A stretch of DNA of 64,000 bases, from positions 2,899,612 through 2,963,611 of the forward strand of contig NZ_AP022834.1 in assembly GCF_013394385.1 (NCBI RefSeq). Reading direction: 5' to 3'. This stretch comes from Kocuria sp. TGY1127_2 (lineage in GTDB: Bacteria; Actinomycetota; Actinomycetes; Actinomycetales; Micrococcaceae). The translations under genes were made by a program, and so were the position numbers. The notes beneath the pieces were generated by a model. It was not told the origin of the DNA and made no database searches. It saw only the letters and a list, made by a program, of their open reading frames with translations. Positions 1-8,295 of this stretch are shown here, in pieces; positions within the stretch are counted from its first letter, which is position 1; every line of letters begins with the position of its first letter.

Positions 1-348
1 GAGCTTCGGAGCCTTGGCGATGCGATCGGCCGACAGGTACGCAGGCCAGAAGGGCTGAGAAATGACGACATCGGATTCCGGAAGGTATTTCTCGAACTCC
101 GAATCCTCTCCGTCCTTATCGGAAGTGACGATCAGTTTGTGCCCCTGGGACTCGAGGTATTCGCGGAGACCCAGCTCACCGGAGACGCATCCCAACAATG
201 CCCCGGGCTTGAAGTCGATGGCCTCGGGGCTGGGAAGACCCTGCCCACCGTCGTACTGAGTGGGCAGTTGAGGAATCGAGTCCCGCGCGTATTTCGGGGG
301 ATATCCGGTGACGGGGTCGGGGTACAGGACGCAAAGCACTGTTGCCAT
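1..348 (-). CDS. fdh: NAD-dependent formate dehydrogenase, N-terminal part (cut by window edge)
   Basis: The first 116 codons of a gene that continues beyond the left edge. The protein starts MATVLCVLYPDP and contains GELGLREYLESQGH and VVISQPFWPAYL, which are near-identical to conserved blocks of the soluble NAD-dependent formate dehydrogenases of the D-2-hydroxyacid dehydrogenase family (about 400 residues). The enzyme oxidises formate to CO2 and makes NADH in the cytoplasm. The ATG at 348 has an AAGGAG site 6 bases upstream. It follows a LysR gene on the same strand after 130 bp, so that regulator may control it. The catalytic Arg/His region lies outside the window. Confidence 0.93.
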   Translation of the reverse strand, partial: MATVLCVLYPDPVTGYPPKYARDSIPQLPTQYDGGQGLPSPEAIDFKPGALLGCVSGELGLREYLESQGHKLIVTSDKDGEDSEFEKYLPESDVVISQPFWPAYLSADRIAKAPKL

Positions 349-478
349 GAGCTCTCCTTAGAAAGACGAAGCGCTCGCCGCTTCGTTATCGACTTCACCC
401 TTGAGTCTTCTCGCCCTCCCAAGAAGGTGTCCAAGACTTTATGTCGACCAACCCATAGGCAACGCTTATTGGTTCACG

Positions 479-1411
479 TCAGCCCGGGAAAGATCCCCCC
501 GCCAACCCCAGTCTCAGTCTTTTCTCGATCCGATCCGGCCGGGTCTGGGCGAAGAGCGCCTCGACCAGAACCGAACCCGGGGTCACGCCATGGGCCACGA
601 GTCCCACCCGTGGGTGTACAAGTTGTTCGAGCGGTATCACGCGGATCTCCGGTGGAAGGTCGAATCCGAGGAGCCATTGTTGTGCGACCACGCTGGTCCA
701 TCGTCCAGTGCGCACCAGGGCAAACAGTGACGCCAGAGAGTCTGTCTCCACGCCGGGGTCCGCGACGAGGCCGCGTGAGCTCAGGGCCTCGTCCACGAGT
801 TGCCGACCTCGCATACCCCTGTTGATCAGGCACAGCGGATAATCGACGACGTCGTCCCAGCCGAACTCCTCATCCCTCACGTGGCCCAGGAGGTCTTCGT
901 GAGCCACCAGGACGTGTCTTTCGGTATAGAGCGGGAGCACCGACAGGTCGGCGTCGTCATATTCGTCGAGGTAGATCACGCCTGCATCCAGTTCAAAAGC
1001 CCCTATCCGCTGGATGATCTCCGAGGAACGCAGACTCGATTCGAGGTTGATCTTGACTCGCGGGTGCTTGGATCGGAAGGGGTCCACCAGAAGCGAGATG
1101 GTGCTCGAGGCCGCCGGGATGACGCCGATCTTCAACGTCCCCGAAAGCCCCGAGCGCATGGCCTCGATCTCCTCGCCCAGGGAGGAATGGTCCTTGAGGA
1201 TGCGTTGGGCCCACACCAGCACCCGGTCCCCCTCTGGAGTCAGGCCTTGGTAGTTCTGTCGCCGCTTAACCAGCGGAACTCCCAGTTCTTTCTCCAGCTT
1301 GTGAATCGACTCGGACAGCGCGGGTTGGGAGACAAAACAAGCTTTCGCCGCACGAGCGAAGTGCCCTTCGCGGGCCAGAGTGACGAAGTATTCGAGCTGA
1401 CGAAATTGCAT
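479..1411 (-). CDS. LysR-family transcriptional regulator
   Basis: A 310-residue protein with a typical LysR layout: an N-terminal winged helix-turn-helix at about residues 3-60 (FARAAKACFVSQPALSESI is the recognition region) and a C-terminal effector-binding domain from about residue 92 (TLKIGVIPAASS). It begins MQFRQLEYFVTLAREGHF, the standard family start. It lies between phoD (35 bp upstream) and the formate dehydrogenase gene (130 bp downstream) on the same strand. A role in controlling formate oxidation is an inference from position only. The best Shine-Dalgarno candidate (GGGAGG) is rather far, 16 bases from the ATG. Confidence 0.9.
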   Translation of the reverse strand: MQFRQLEYFVTLAREGHFARAAKACFVSQPALSESIHKLEKELGVPLVKRRQNYQGLTPEGDRVLVWAQRILKDHSSLGEEIEAMRSGLSGTLKIGVIPAASSTISLLVDPFRSKHPRVKINLESSLRSSEIIQRIGAFELDAGVIYLDEYDDADLSVLPLYTERHVLVAHEDLLGHVRDEEFGWDDVVDYPLCLINRGMRGRQLVDEALSSRGLVADPGVETDSLASLFALVRTGRWTSVVAQQWLLGFDLPPEIRVIPLEQLVHPRVGLVAHGVTPGSVLVEALFAQTRPDRIEKRLRLGLAGGSFPG

Positions 1412-1446
1412 ACTTTATTGCACCACGCCTCCCTGTGGGGTTCTGG

Positions 1447-3009
1447 CTACATCGGCGTCAGTCCCATCTGTCCGGCTCGGGTGTAGAAACGGGCGGAGAG
1501 CTGCTTGGGCGCTTGATCGTCCTTCTCGATCCAGTCGACCGAATAGAAGTTCGACACCATGTCGTTGGGTGTGACCGTCACGTGCACGTAACCCCGGCGG
1601 CCGTCGTAGTGCTTGACGTAGGGGTGCTGGATCCAGTCCGACGTGTTCTTGTCGGCCTTCGCACCATCGCCGTCCGAAGAGACCGATGTACACACGAGCT
1701 CGACGCCGGTCGTGCGACTTGCCGGGTCCTTGAAGTCTGCCTTGAGCTCCGTGGCCGCGTGCTTGTGAATATCGCCCGCCAACATAACTGGGTTGGACGC
1801 GCGGCTCATGGCATCGAGCATCCGATTGCGCGCGGCCGGATAACCGTCCCACATGTCCACGCGGTCGTCCGTGATCGGCGTCAGCACCACGCCGTTGGCC
1901 AAGATGTTCCAGGTCGCCGGACTGGTCCTGAGTTGATGGGCGACCCAAGCTTCCTGGTTGCCCCCCAGGATCGTACGGTTCGGATCGGTACGGTCTGCCT
2001 CGTCCTTGGGCGCCGGGTCGCGGAATTGGCGGCTGTCCAACAACGAGAAGCGGATCAGGTTGCCGACGTCGATCGACGTCGTGATGTCGCTGGTGTCCCC
2101 TTGAGGCAGAGCCTCGATGTCGAGGGGCATGTTCTCGTAGAAAGCCCGGTATGCTACGGCGATCCGCTCCCGGAAAGAGGGATCCGGGGTCGTGGCCGCT
2201 GGAATCTTTCCGGTGTAATTGTTCTGGACCTCGTGGTCGTCCCAGATCGCGGCCGTTGCCACGCGGGCGTGGACGTCCTGAAGGTGCTGGTCGGTTTTGA
2301 ACAGCGAGTACCGCAGCCGGTACTGCTCCAAGGTCCTGCACTCAACAGCATGTGCCGGCCCGACCTCGGCACCTTGCCGCCACAGGTTGTCTTCCGTGAT
2401 GCCGTATTCGTAGATGTAATCGCCGAGGAAGAGGACCAGGTCAAGGTTCTTTTCCGCCGCAAGATGCTTATGTGCGGTGTAATGCCCGTGATACCAGGCC
2501 TGGCAGGATACGAACCCGAAAGAGAATGTGGAGACAGATGCGCCAGCGGCGGGCAGAGTTCGGAAACGACCCACGCGGCTGAACTGTTCACCCACGCGGA
2601 ACCGGTAGAAGTATTCCGTCCCCGCGCGCAGTCCTTCGACCCGAGGGTGGACGGAGTGCGCCAGCTCCGGCTGGGCAAGGGCGTCGCCTTCCTTCTCGAT
2701 TCCGACGAAGTTCGCGTTTCTGGAGACCTGCCAGTTCACGGCGATAGGACGCTGGGGCATTCCGCCATGTCCGTCCTCGGCGAGCGGTTGCGGGGTCAAA
2801 CGGGTCCAGAGAACGACGCCGTCCGGCCGCGGTGCCCCACTGGCCACGCCCAAACCGAAGGGCTCGTTGATCGTGGTACCGGTTGTTGCGGAGGCTTCGG
2901 CACTGGGGATGTTGATTCCCAAAGCGATGGCGGTGGCGGAGACGCCACTGAGGTGAAGGAGACTCCTTCGGCTGAGACCTTTGGCTTCTGAATGCGATGC
3001 ATTGTGCAC
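1447..3009 (-). CDS. phoD: Alkaline phosphatase D (PhoD), Tat-exported
   Basis: A 520-residue PhoD-like phosphatase/phosphodiesterase, full length for the family. The twin-arginine motif SRRSLL at residues 13-18 and a hydrophobic stretch ending near AEASA (residue 40) predict Tat export. The PhoD_N domain (residues about 45-155) is followed by the metallophosphatase domain with Cys169, GDYIYE (196-201), WDDHE (256-260) and GDIHKH (412-417), the residues that bind iron and calcium in the family. It should release phosphate from phosphodiesters outside the cell. Translation starts at a GTG with GAGGT 8 bases upstream. No PHO-box was identified in the 158 bp before it. Confidence 0.94.
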   Translation of the reverse strand: MHNASHSEAKGLSRRSLLHLSGVSATAIALGINIPSAEASATTGTTINEPFGLGVASGAPRPDGVVLWTRLTPQPLAEDGHGGMPQRPIAVNWQVSRNANFVGIEKEGDALAQPELAHSVHPRVEGLRAGTEYFYRFRVGEQFSRVGRFRTLPAAGASVSTFSFGFVSCQAWYHGHYTAHKHLAAEKNLDLVLFLGDYIYEYGITEDNLWRQGAEVGPAHAVECRTLEQYRLRYSLFKTDQHLQDVHARVATAAIWDDHEVQNNYTGKIPAATTPDPSFRERIAVAYRAFYENMPLDIEALPQGDTSDITTSIDVGNLIRFSLLDSRQFRDPAPKDEADRTDPNRTILGGNQEAWVAHQLRTSPATWNILANGVVLTPITDDRVDMWDGYPAARNRMLDAMSRASNPVMLAGDIHKHAATELKADFKDPASRTTGVELVCTSVSSDGDGAKADKNTSDWIQHPYVKHYDGRRGYVHVTVTPNDMVSNFYSVDWIEKDDQAPKQLSARFYTRAGQMGLTPM

Positions 3010-3167
3010 GGCTTGTACCTCACTGATGTGTGATTGCTGGGGTGACGAACCCGATCACGCTATCCAGTGAGGATTTCCGCCAAGGAAACTATAGGAACTT
3101 ATGTATTCACCGCACTTTCACCTCTCCGTGCGAAAGGCTCACGCGTTTTCACGCCACAGTTTCCGGC

Positions 3168-4094
3168 TCATGTGATATCGGCTCCGGAAACACGCTGACG
3201 AATAAAGAATCCGGCCCTGGCGAGGGCCTCATCGGCGGCATCCAGCTGCCCTGCGAAAGTCTGGAAGACATGAGCAACGTTGCCGGTGACGTCCAGGATC
3301 ACATCCACTCCGGCTTCCCTGGCTCGCTCTGCGAAGCGAGTCGAATCGTCCAGCAGCAATTCCTCGGTCCCGACTTGCAATAGCACTGGTGGGAGCCCGG
3401 CCAGGTCGCCGCACGTCGCTGGCGAGGCCCAGGCTTGATGCGGATCCTGGCCGTCGAGATAGATGCTCGCGTTCCACCGCAAACTGTCTGCCGTGAAAAA
3501 GGGATCCCGTCCGCTCTTGGTCTCCAAGCTGGCTCCGGTCCTACTGGCGTCGAGACTCGCCGAGAACCCGACCAATCCTGCCGGCATAGGCAAACCTGCT
3601 TGTTTGGCCGCAAGACAGGCTCCGACTGCTATGCCGCCTCCGGCGGAGTCACCCGCGAAAACAATGGACGTCGGGTCCGAGCCCCGGTCCAGAAGTTCAC
3701 GGTAGGCCGCCAGTGCATCTTCGATGCCTGCGGGAAAAGGGTGCTCGGGCGCCAAGCGGTAATCGAGTGACAACGCAGAAACGCCCGTTTCTTTGACCAG
3801 ACTCGCTGTCAAGGACATCGCCGTCGCCGGGGATCCGATCATGAAGGATCCGCCGTGGAAATACAGGATAGTGCCCGGTTTCGGTTCTTGGTCTTCGGGT
3901 TCGACGAGGACTGCTGGACGTCCGGCGAGTCTTGTTGGGCTCTGCTTGATCCCAGCGGGTATCTGCATGGTCGACACCATGCGAGCGAATTCCGCCCGCA
4001 TCCTGTCAATGTTCGGTGGTTCCTGCTCCGGGTCGATCGCAGTGGTCATGTTCTTCAGGCCGTCCATGATTGCTTGGCGCTGATCAGTAGTCAT
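3168..4094 (-). CDS. Alpha/beta hydrolase, hormone-sensitive-lipase family esterase
   Basis: A 308-residue esterase/lipase of the HSL (group IV) type. It shows the oxyanion-hole HGG (residues 80-82), the nucleophile elbow GDSAGG with Ser150, DYRLAPEHPFPA typical of the family, and the catalytic His275 in NVAHVF. The closest named relatives by motif are monoterpene epsilon-lactone hydrolase-type esterases, but the substrate cannot be fixed. I chose the ATG at 4094, which has AGAGGA 7 bases upstream, rather than an in-frame start 84 bases further up that lacks one. It sits alone between phoD and a divergent secreted-protein gene. Confidence 0.9.
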   Translation of the reverse strand: MTTDQRQAIMDGLKNMTTAIDPEQEPPNIDRMRAEFARMVSTMQIPAGIKQSPTRLAGRPAVLVEPEDQEPKPGTILYFHGGSFMIGSPATAMSLTASLVKETGVSALSLDYRLAPEHPFPAGIEDALAAYRELLDRGSDPTSIVFAGDSAGGGIAVGACLAAKQAGLPMPAGLVGFSASLDASRTGASLETKSGRDPFFTADSLRWNASIYLDGQDPHQAWASPATCGDLAGLPPVLLQVGTEELLLDDSTRFAERAREAGVDVILDVTGNVAHVFQTFAGQLDAADEALARAGFFIRQRVSGADIT

Positions 4095-4508
4095 GTGAAT
4101 CCTCTCGTTCGTCCTCTCGAACACCATGCTATGCGCCTCCGGGCCTTCACCGGGAGGTTGAACGCGCATCGGGTGCAACCCTGGACCAGGGCGTTATGGC
4201 CTCTTTGCAACGGACAGAGGTGCGCTTCCGGCATTCGGGGCGGCCGGGCAACGTGCCCACCTTGCGCCTCAGGTCTGGCTGTGAATTCCCTCGGGGTTCG
4301 GTAACGATCCCATTACGCCCGGACGCGTGCCATCGGCTTCCGGCCCGCAATACTGCCTCCCTGCCCTTGCGGGAGGTGGGTTATCAATTCGTTACCGCTT
4401 TTCTGCCCTGGTAACGGTCTCGTGTACCCCCGAAAAACCTGCGATAGCGTGAAAACGTCTTGATAACCCGCAAGGTTTTTGGACGCCATCGAAAAAGGAG
4501 AAATCACC
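4095..4508. other. Divergent intergenic region with repeated GTAACG elements
   Basis: A 414-bp stretch with no credible gene between the esterase (minus) and the small secreted protein (plus). It holds GTAACG-type elements: GTAACG and ATTACG spaced 11 bp apart at about 4301-4317, and an inverted pair CGTTACC / GGTAACG at about 4392-4418. Just upstream of the secreted-protein gene, AAAAACCTGCG (from 4433) is partly complementary to CGCAAGGTTTTT (to 4480). Such repeats suggest a regulator site and a structured leader, but I cannot assign either. Confidence 0.4.
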
Positions 4509-4928
4509 ATGACCCGCACTCAGGTAATCACCCGCAAGGCCTCAATGACCGCCGCTGGTGTTGCATTAGCTCTCGGCGCGGGAGTCCTTGGGATGGGTCC
4601 GGCCCAAGCGGAAACGCCCTCCGCCTCGGACTCCGCAGCCACGCCGCAGGCCGAGGAAACGCAGCATAGCGCCCCCGCATCTCTGGACCAGGCCGTTTTG
4701 GTCAAGTCCGTGACCGATCCGACGGTCTACTACCTCAAGGTCCCCAGCCCCCACGGCATCGGCGAGGCTCCGGCTCCTGACGGAATGTACAGCGTCGACA
4801 TTGTGATTGGCGACCAGACCGAGCACTTCACCGTTGAGGCCAAGGACGGTCGCTTCGACCTGAAGGATTCCCACATCCTCAACACCTCGGAGTTCGAGCC
4901 TTATGTCATCGTCGACTGGATGGGCTGA
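4509..4928 (+). CDS. Small secreted protein of unknown function
   Basis: A 139-residue protein with a Sec signal peptide: MTRTQVITRK, a hydrophobic core, then a likely cut after AQA (residue 34). A Ser/Ala/Glu-rich segment of about 25 residues follows, then a compact 75-residue domain ending EPYVIVDWMG. I recognise no family. The ATG at 4509 has AAAGGAGA 8 bases upstream. It is monocistronic, with a hairpin directly downstream and a long upstream region carrying repeated GTAACG motifs, which suggests regulated expression. Confidence 0.75.
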   Translation: MTRTQVITRKASMTAAGVALALGAGVLGMGPAQAETPSASDSAATPQAEETQHSAPASLDQAVLVKSVTDPTVYYLKVPSPHGIGEAPAPDGMYSVDIVIGDQTEHFTVEAKDGRFDLKDSHILNTSEFEPYVIVDWMG

Positions 4929-4964
4929 GTTCTGAGGTCTGAACCCACAAGCTAGAACCACACT

Positions 4965-5002
4965 GAGGGTCGGCGGGGAACATTGTTCTGCCGTCGGCCC
5001 TC
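4965..5002 (+). terminator. Rho-independent terminator of the secreted-protein gene
   Basis: GAGGGTCGGCGG (4965-4976) pairs with CCGTCGGCCCTC (4991-5002) over 12 positions including two G-U pairs, and the sequence TTTC follows. It lies 36 bp after the stop codon at 4928. Confidence 0.7.
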
Positions 5003-5201
5003 TTTCATGCTCTGTACCGCCTGGGATGAGCCGCCCGGCTGGGCAAGGTCTCCGAGATCGGTCAGCGCACGGCTGAGAAGTGGCTCGTCGTCTTCACCCC
5101 GCCTATTTCCTCTACAACGGGCCGGGCCCCTGTCCCCATGGTCCGGAGCCACTCCGCGTCATCAATCGGTGCGTTTCCCCGCTCCACGTTCCACGTTGGG
5201 A

Positions 5202-6707
5202 TCAGCCCTTCCGAAGGGTGATCTGCCAGCTGGCTTCCCCCTGCTCCCGGAAGTCCGTGATTTCGTGGCCGTCCTCGGCCGCCCAATGCGGAATCGCCTC
5301 GGTGGCTTGGGTGCAATCGAAATCGATGACCAGGTGATCCCCCGGGTCCAGAGTGGCCATGACGTCCTTGGCGTCGATCAGCGGGAACGGGCACACCGCG
5401 CCGAGGGAGTCCAAGGCGTAATAGCCCTCCCCAAGCTCCCGCAATGTGGAGGATGCTCCTGTTTTTTCTTTGAGTCCCACTGCACCAAGAGCAGCGGGAA
5501 AGCCGCCAAACCCTTGGACGCTGGAGGGCGGGGCCGCTGGGGCGGTATTCACCGAAGCGGAGGTCGTCACTTCCTCGGCACCCGACGTCACCGATCCTGT
5601 CCCCACGGGTGCGGGTTCGACCGTCCGCCCGTCCGAGGCCACCGCCAGAGTATTGTCGAGGCTTTCGCTGGTCGTGTAGGTTCCACCGCCCGAGGTGGGG
5701 CGCGACGTCGTCGGGCGGAGCCACAACTTGGCGCCCAGCCCCACTCCGAGCGCGATAAAGACCAAGGATACCCACCCTTGGAAGCTGAACAGGCTGGTCT
5801 GGACCATGCCGTTGCCCACGGTGCACCCGCCCGCGAGCGAGGCACCCACGCCCATCATCAGTCCGCCCGCGACCGAGCGGGTAGCCGTCCGGGCGTCGGG
5901 GACGCGGATTCGGAATTCTCCGCTCGCTTTGGCCGCGATGAACGCACCGACGAACAACCCGAGAACCAGCATGACGCCCCAGTCAATATTGGAGTCATTG
6001 CCTGTAACCATGAACTTGACCAGGTTGGAAGAAGGCGTGGTAATCCCTAAGCCATCATTGCGGCCCGCAGCCGCGGACAGCGGCCACGCGATGACCCCGA
6101 TCAGACCTACCAGGACGCCCGCCGTGTAGAAGTGGAGTGGACGTTTCCAGGCCGGACGGTTTCCCAGGGTTGCGGGCTTGGGAATTCGCCGTTCCTTACG
6201 CAGGAAATGGCGCACCATAACCACTGTCACCGCGGAAACCAAGATCACGAAAACCCACGGAGAGATGCCGAGGGCCTCGGGGATGGTGGTCAGTCCGGTA
6301 TCCCACTGCTTCATCCACACCGCGAAGCCGCCGAGTGCACCCTTTTTCATGGCCGCAGAAGACAGAGCATACATCGCGAGCGCGATCCACGAGCCGACCA
6401 GTCCTTCGGCCGAGCGGTACCACGTCCCGGACGCGCAACCACCGGCCAGGATGATCCCCAGACCGAACAGAAGACTCCCGACGACCACGGCGATCGGAGC
6501 GAAACCGGAATACTCGGGCGAGATCACGCCTGTGGAGGTCAGCACGGCAATGCCCACCGCGTGCACCGCGATCACGACCATGAGCGCCGTGAACGTTCGC
6601 CACGAGCGCTGCAGGAAAATGTCACGGAGCATACCGGTCACGCAGAAGCGTCCGCGTTGCATGACGACGCCGAGTAAGGCGCCGACGATGAGACCTGTGA
6701 AGATCAT
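5202..6707 (-). CDS. tsuA: TsuA-type thiosulfate/sulfur transporter fused to a TusA-like domain
   Basis: A 501-residue fusion. The N-terminal part (about residues 1-360) is a YeeE/YedE (TsuA) membrane protein with two sulfur-transport repeats and the conserved cysteines in RGRFCV, GGCASGTWYR and GGCTVGNG that carry thiosulfate across the membrane in this family. A low-complexity Ser/Thr/Pro linker follows. The last 75 residues are a TusA-like sulfurtransferase domain with CPFPLIDAK, Cys439 being the predicted active residue. In other bacteria the partner TsuB/TusA protein is usually separate. The ATG at 6707 has only a weak ribosome-binding site. Inferred role: thiosulfate uptake and hand-over to a cytoplasmic sulfur carrier. 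Confidence 0.9.
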   Translation of the reverse strand: MIFTGLIVGALLGVVMQRGRFCVTGMLRDIFLQRSWRTFTALMVVIAVHAVGIAVLTSTGVISPEYSGFAPIAVVVGSLLFGLGIILAGGCASGTWYRSAEGLVGSWIALAMYALSSAAMKKGALGGFAVWMKQWDTGLTTIPEALGISPWVFVILVSAVTVVMVRHFLRKERRIPKPATLGNRPAWKRPLHFYTAGVLVGLIGVIAWPLSAAAGRNDGLGITTPSSNLVKFMVTGNDSNIDWGVMLVLGLFVGAFIAAKASGEFRIRVPDARTATRSVAGGLMMGVGASLAGGCTVGNGMVQTSLFSFQGWVSLVFIALGVGLGAKLWLRPTTSRPTSGGGTYTTSESLDNTLAVASDGRTVEPAPVGTGSVTSGAEEVTTSASVNTAPAAPPSSVQGFGGFPAALGAVGLKEKTGASSTLRELGEGYYALDSLGAVCPFPLIDAKDVMATLDPGDHLVIDFDCTQATEAIPHWAAEDGHEITDFREQGEASWQITLRKG

Positions 6708-6799
6708 GATGAAGTGCCCGCTTTCATAAGCTGCGTGGATTGATCACGTTGAAGCTACTCGCGCTCGGGCTACGGCGTCGAGAGCTCAGTAACCGAACG

Positions 6800-8065
6800 T
6801 CACTTAGCGACCGGCACGACCCCGGTGATAGGAATGGTCATGGTCGTGGGTTCGAAGCGAACGGCGTAGCGGGTGACCGGGGTGCGGCGGTCGGAGAGCA
6901 CGTTGGCGCCGAGCAGGACGAGCCCGCCAAGCGCGAGGGCCGCAGCGATCCAGCCCGTGGAGGACCAGCTGCCGCCGGCTTTCATGGCCGAGCCCGCAAG
7001 GAGCGGACCGAGCGCATTGGCCAGGTTGAATGCCACGTTGTTCATGGCCGCAGCCATGGTCTGGGCGTCGCCCGCTGCCATCATCAGGCGAGTCTGGAGT
7101 GGGACGACCATTCCGCCACTGGCTCCGATCAGGACCATCGCGATGCCGGTGACCCACGCGTTGCCCACACCCACGGCGTAGAGAACGGCCGAGAAGCCCA
7201 GGAGAACCTGAAAACCCATAGCGGCAGGCAACAGGATCTTGGAGTTGACGTAGCCTGCAACGTAACTGCCGAGCGTGGACCCGACGCCGTAGAGCATCAG
7301 GATCAAGGACATCGCCCAGCCCGGTCCGGCGTGGGACCCCTCGAATGCCGAGCTGAAGTAGGAGTACACGGCGAAGATGCCGCCGAAGCCGATCGCACCG
7401 GTGACCAGAGTCAGCAATACCTTGGGGTTGGTGAGCGCGGTCAGCTCGACCCGCGAGCTCGTGGCCTTGTTCCCCGCGTGGTTGGGTACGGTGTTCCACA
7501 GCATGACCAGGGCGATCGCGGAGATCACGCTCATCAGCACGAAACTCAGTCGCCATCCGCCGACCTGTCCCACCAGCGTGAACAGCGGGACACCGACGAT
7601 GGTCGCGACGGTGATCCCCATCTGGACGATGCTTACCGCGCGGGCCTGCTTGGTCGGAAGGTTGATACCGGCCGCCGTGACCATGGCCAGGCCGATGAAT
7701 GCTCCGTGCGGAATACCGGAAGCGAACCTGCCGATCACGAGCCATTCCATGGACGGCGCAGCCGCGACGAACAGATTTCCCACCGTCAGAAGCAGGAGCA
7801 GTCCAAGGAGTAGGGGCTTTCTGGGCCATTTGGCGCCAACCGCGGAAATCACCGGGGCACCGAGTACAACGCCGAGTGCGTATGCGGTAATGATGTGGCC
7901 GGCCGAACCCTCATCGACCCCCATATCGGAGGAGATCGAGGGCAAGAGGCTCATTGAGGCAAACTCTCCGGCTCCGAAGGCGAAGGTTCCGACCGCTAGC
8001 AAGAGCGTGACGAGTCCTGTATTGGATGAATTCCGATTTAAAGTGAACAGCCGACTTGCCGACAT
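6800..8065 (-). CDS. MFS transporter, AraJ/drug-efflux (DHA1) type
   Basis: A 421-residue 12-helix major facilitator. The N-terminal half has FAFGAGEFASMSLLPSIS and GRFASGIPHGAFIGLA, characteristic of the AraJ/PbuE-like DHA1 exporters (sugar, purine or chloramphenicol efflux). The start at 8065 has a strong AGAAAGGAGGG site. It stands 92 bp upstream of the tsuA fusion on the same strand, but the two need not be related. Substrate unknown. Confidence 0.85.
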   Translation of the reverse strand: MSASRLFTLNRNSSNTGLVTLLLAVGTFAFGAGEFASMSLLPSISSDMGVDEGSAGHIITAYALGVVLGAPVISAVGAKWPRKPLLLGLLLLLTVGNLFVAAAPSMEWLVIGRFASGIPHGAFIGLAMVTAAGINLPTKQARAVSIVQMGITVATIVGVPLFTLVGQVGGWRLSFVLMSVISAIALVMLWNTVPNHAGNKATSSRVELTALTNPKVLLTLVTGAIGFGGIFAVYSYFSSAFEGSHAGPGWAMSLILMLYGVGSTLGSYVAGYVNSKILLPAAMGFQVLLGFSAVLYAVGVGNAWVTGIAMVLIGASGGMVVPLQTRLMMAAGDAQTMAAAMNNVAFNLANALGPLLAGSAMKAGGSWSSTGWIAAALALGGLVLLGANVLSDRRTPVTRYAVRFEPTTMTIPITGVVPVAK

Positions 8066-8295
8066 GATCCCTCCTTTCTGAGCAGATTGCGCAGTCGCCC
8101 AAATTTGGCAACTCCGGAGAACAACTGGGTATGCGCGACTTTTATTTCCGTTTCGAAAGAATCATGGATGTGAATTCCGCCATTGTGTTCGGTAACACTG
8201 ACGAACTCACTCGCGTATGCCCGAGCGGACTACGTCGTCCCCCGTCATGTCCCGCTTCCGCGACGTCCTGAGAACCCGCGCGTAGGGTGGACTGT

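Noticed and set aside
1435..2991. Long open frame (over 500 codons) on the plus strand opposite phoD
   Set aside because: It mirrors the phoD codons, has no recognisable domain and no ribosome-binding site; the minus-strand PhoD motifs are unambiguous.
4983..7813. Long plus-strand frames opposite tsuA and the DHA1-type MFS gene
   Set aside because: Arg/His/Gly-rich composition typical of high-GC antisense shadows; the opposite strand encodes clear membrane proteins.
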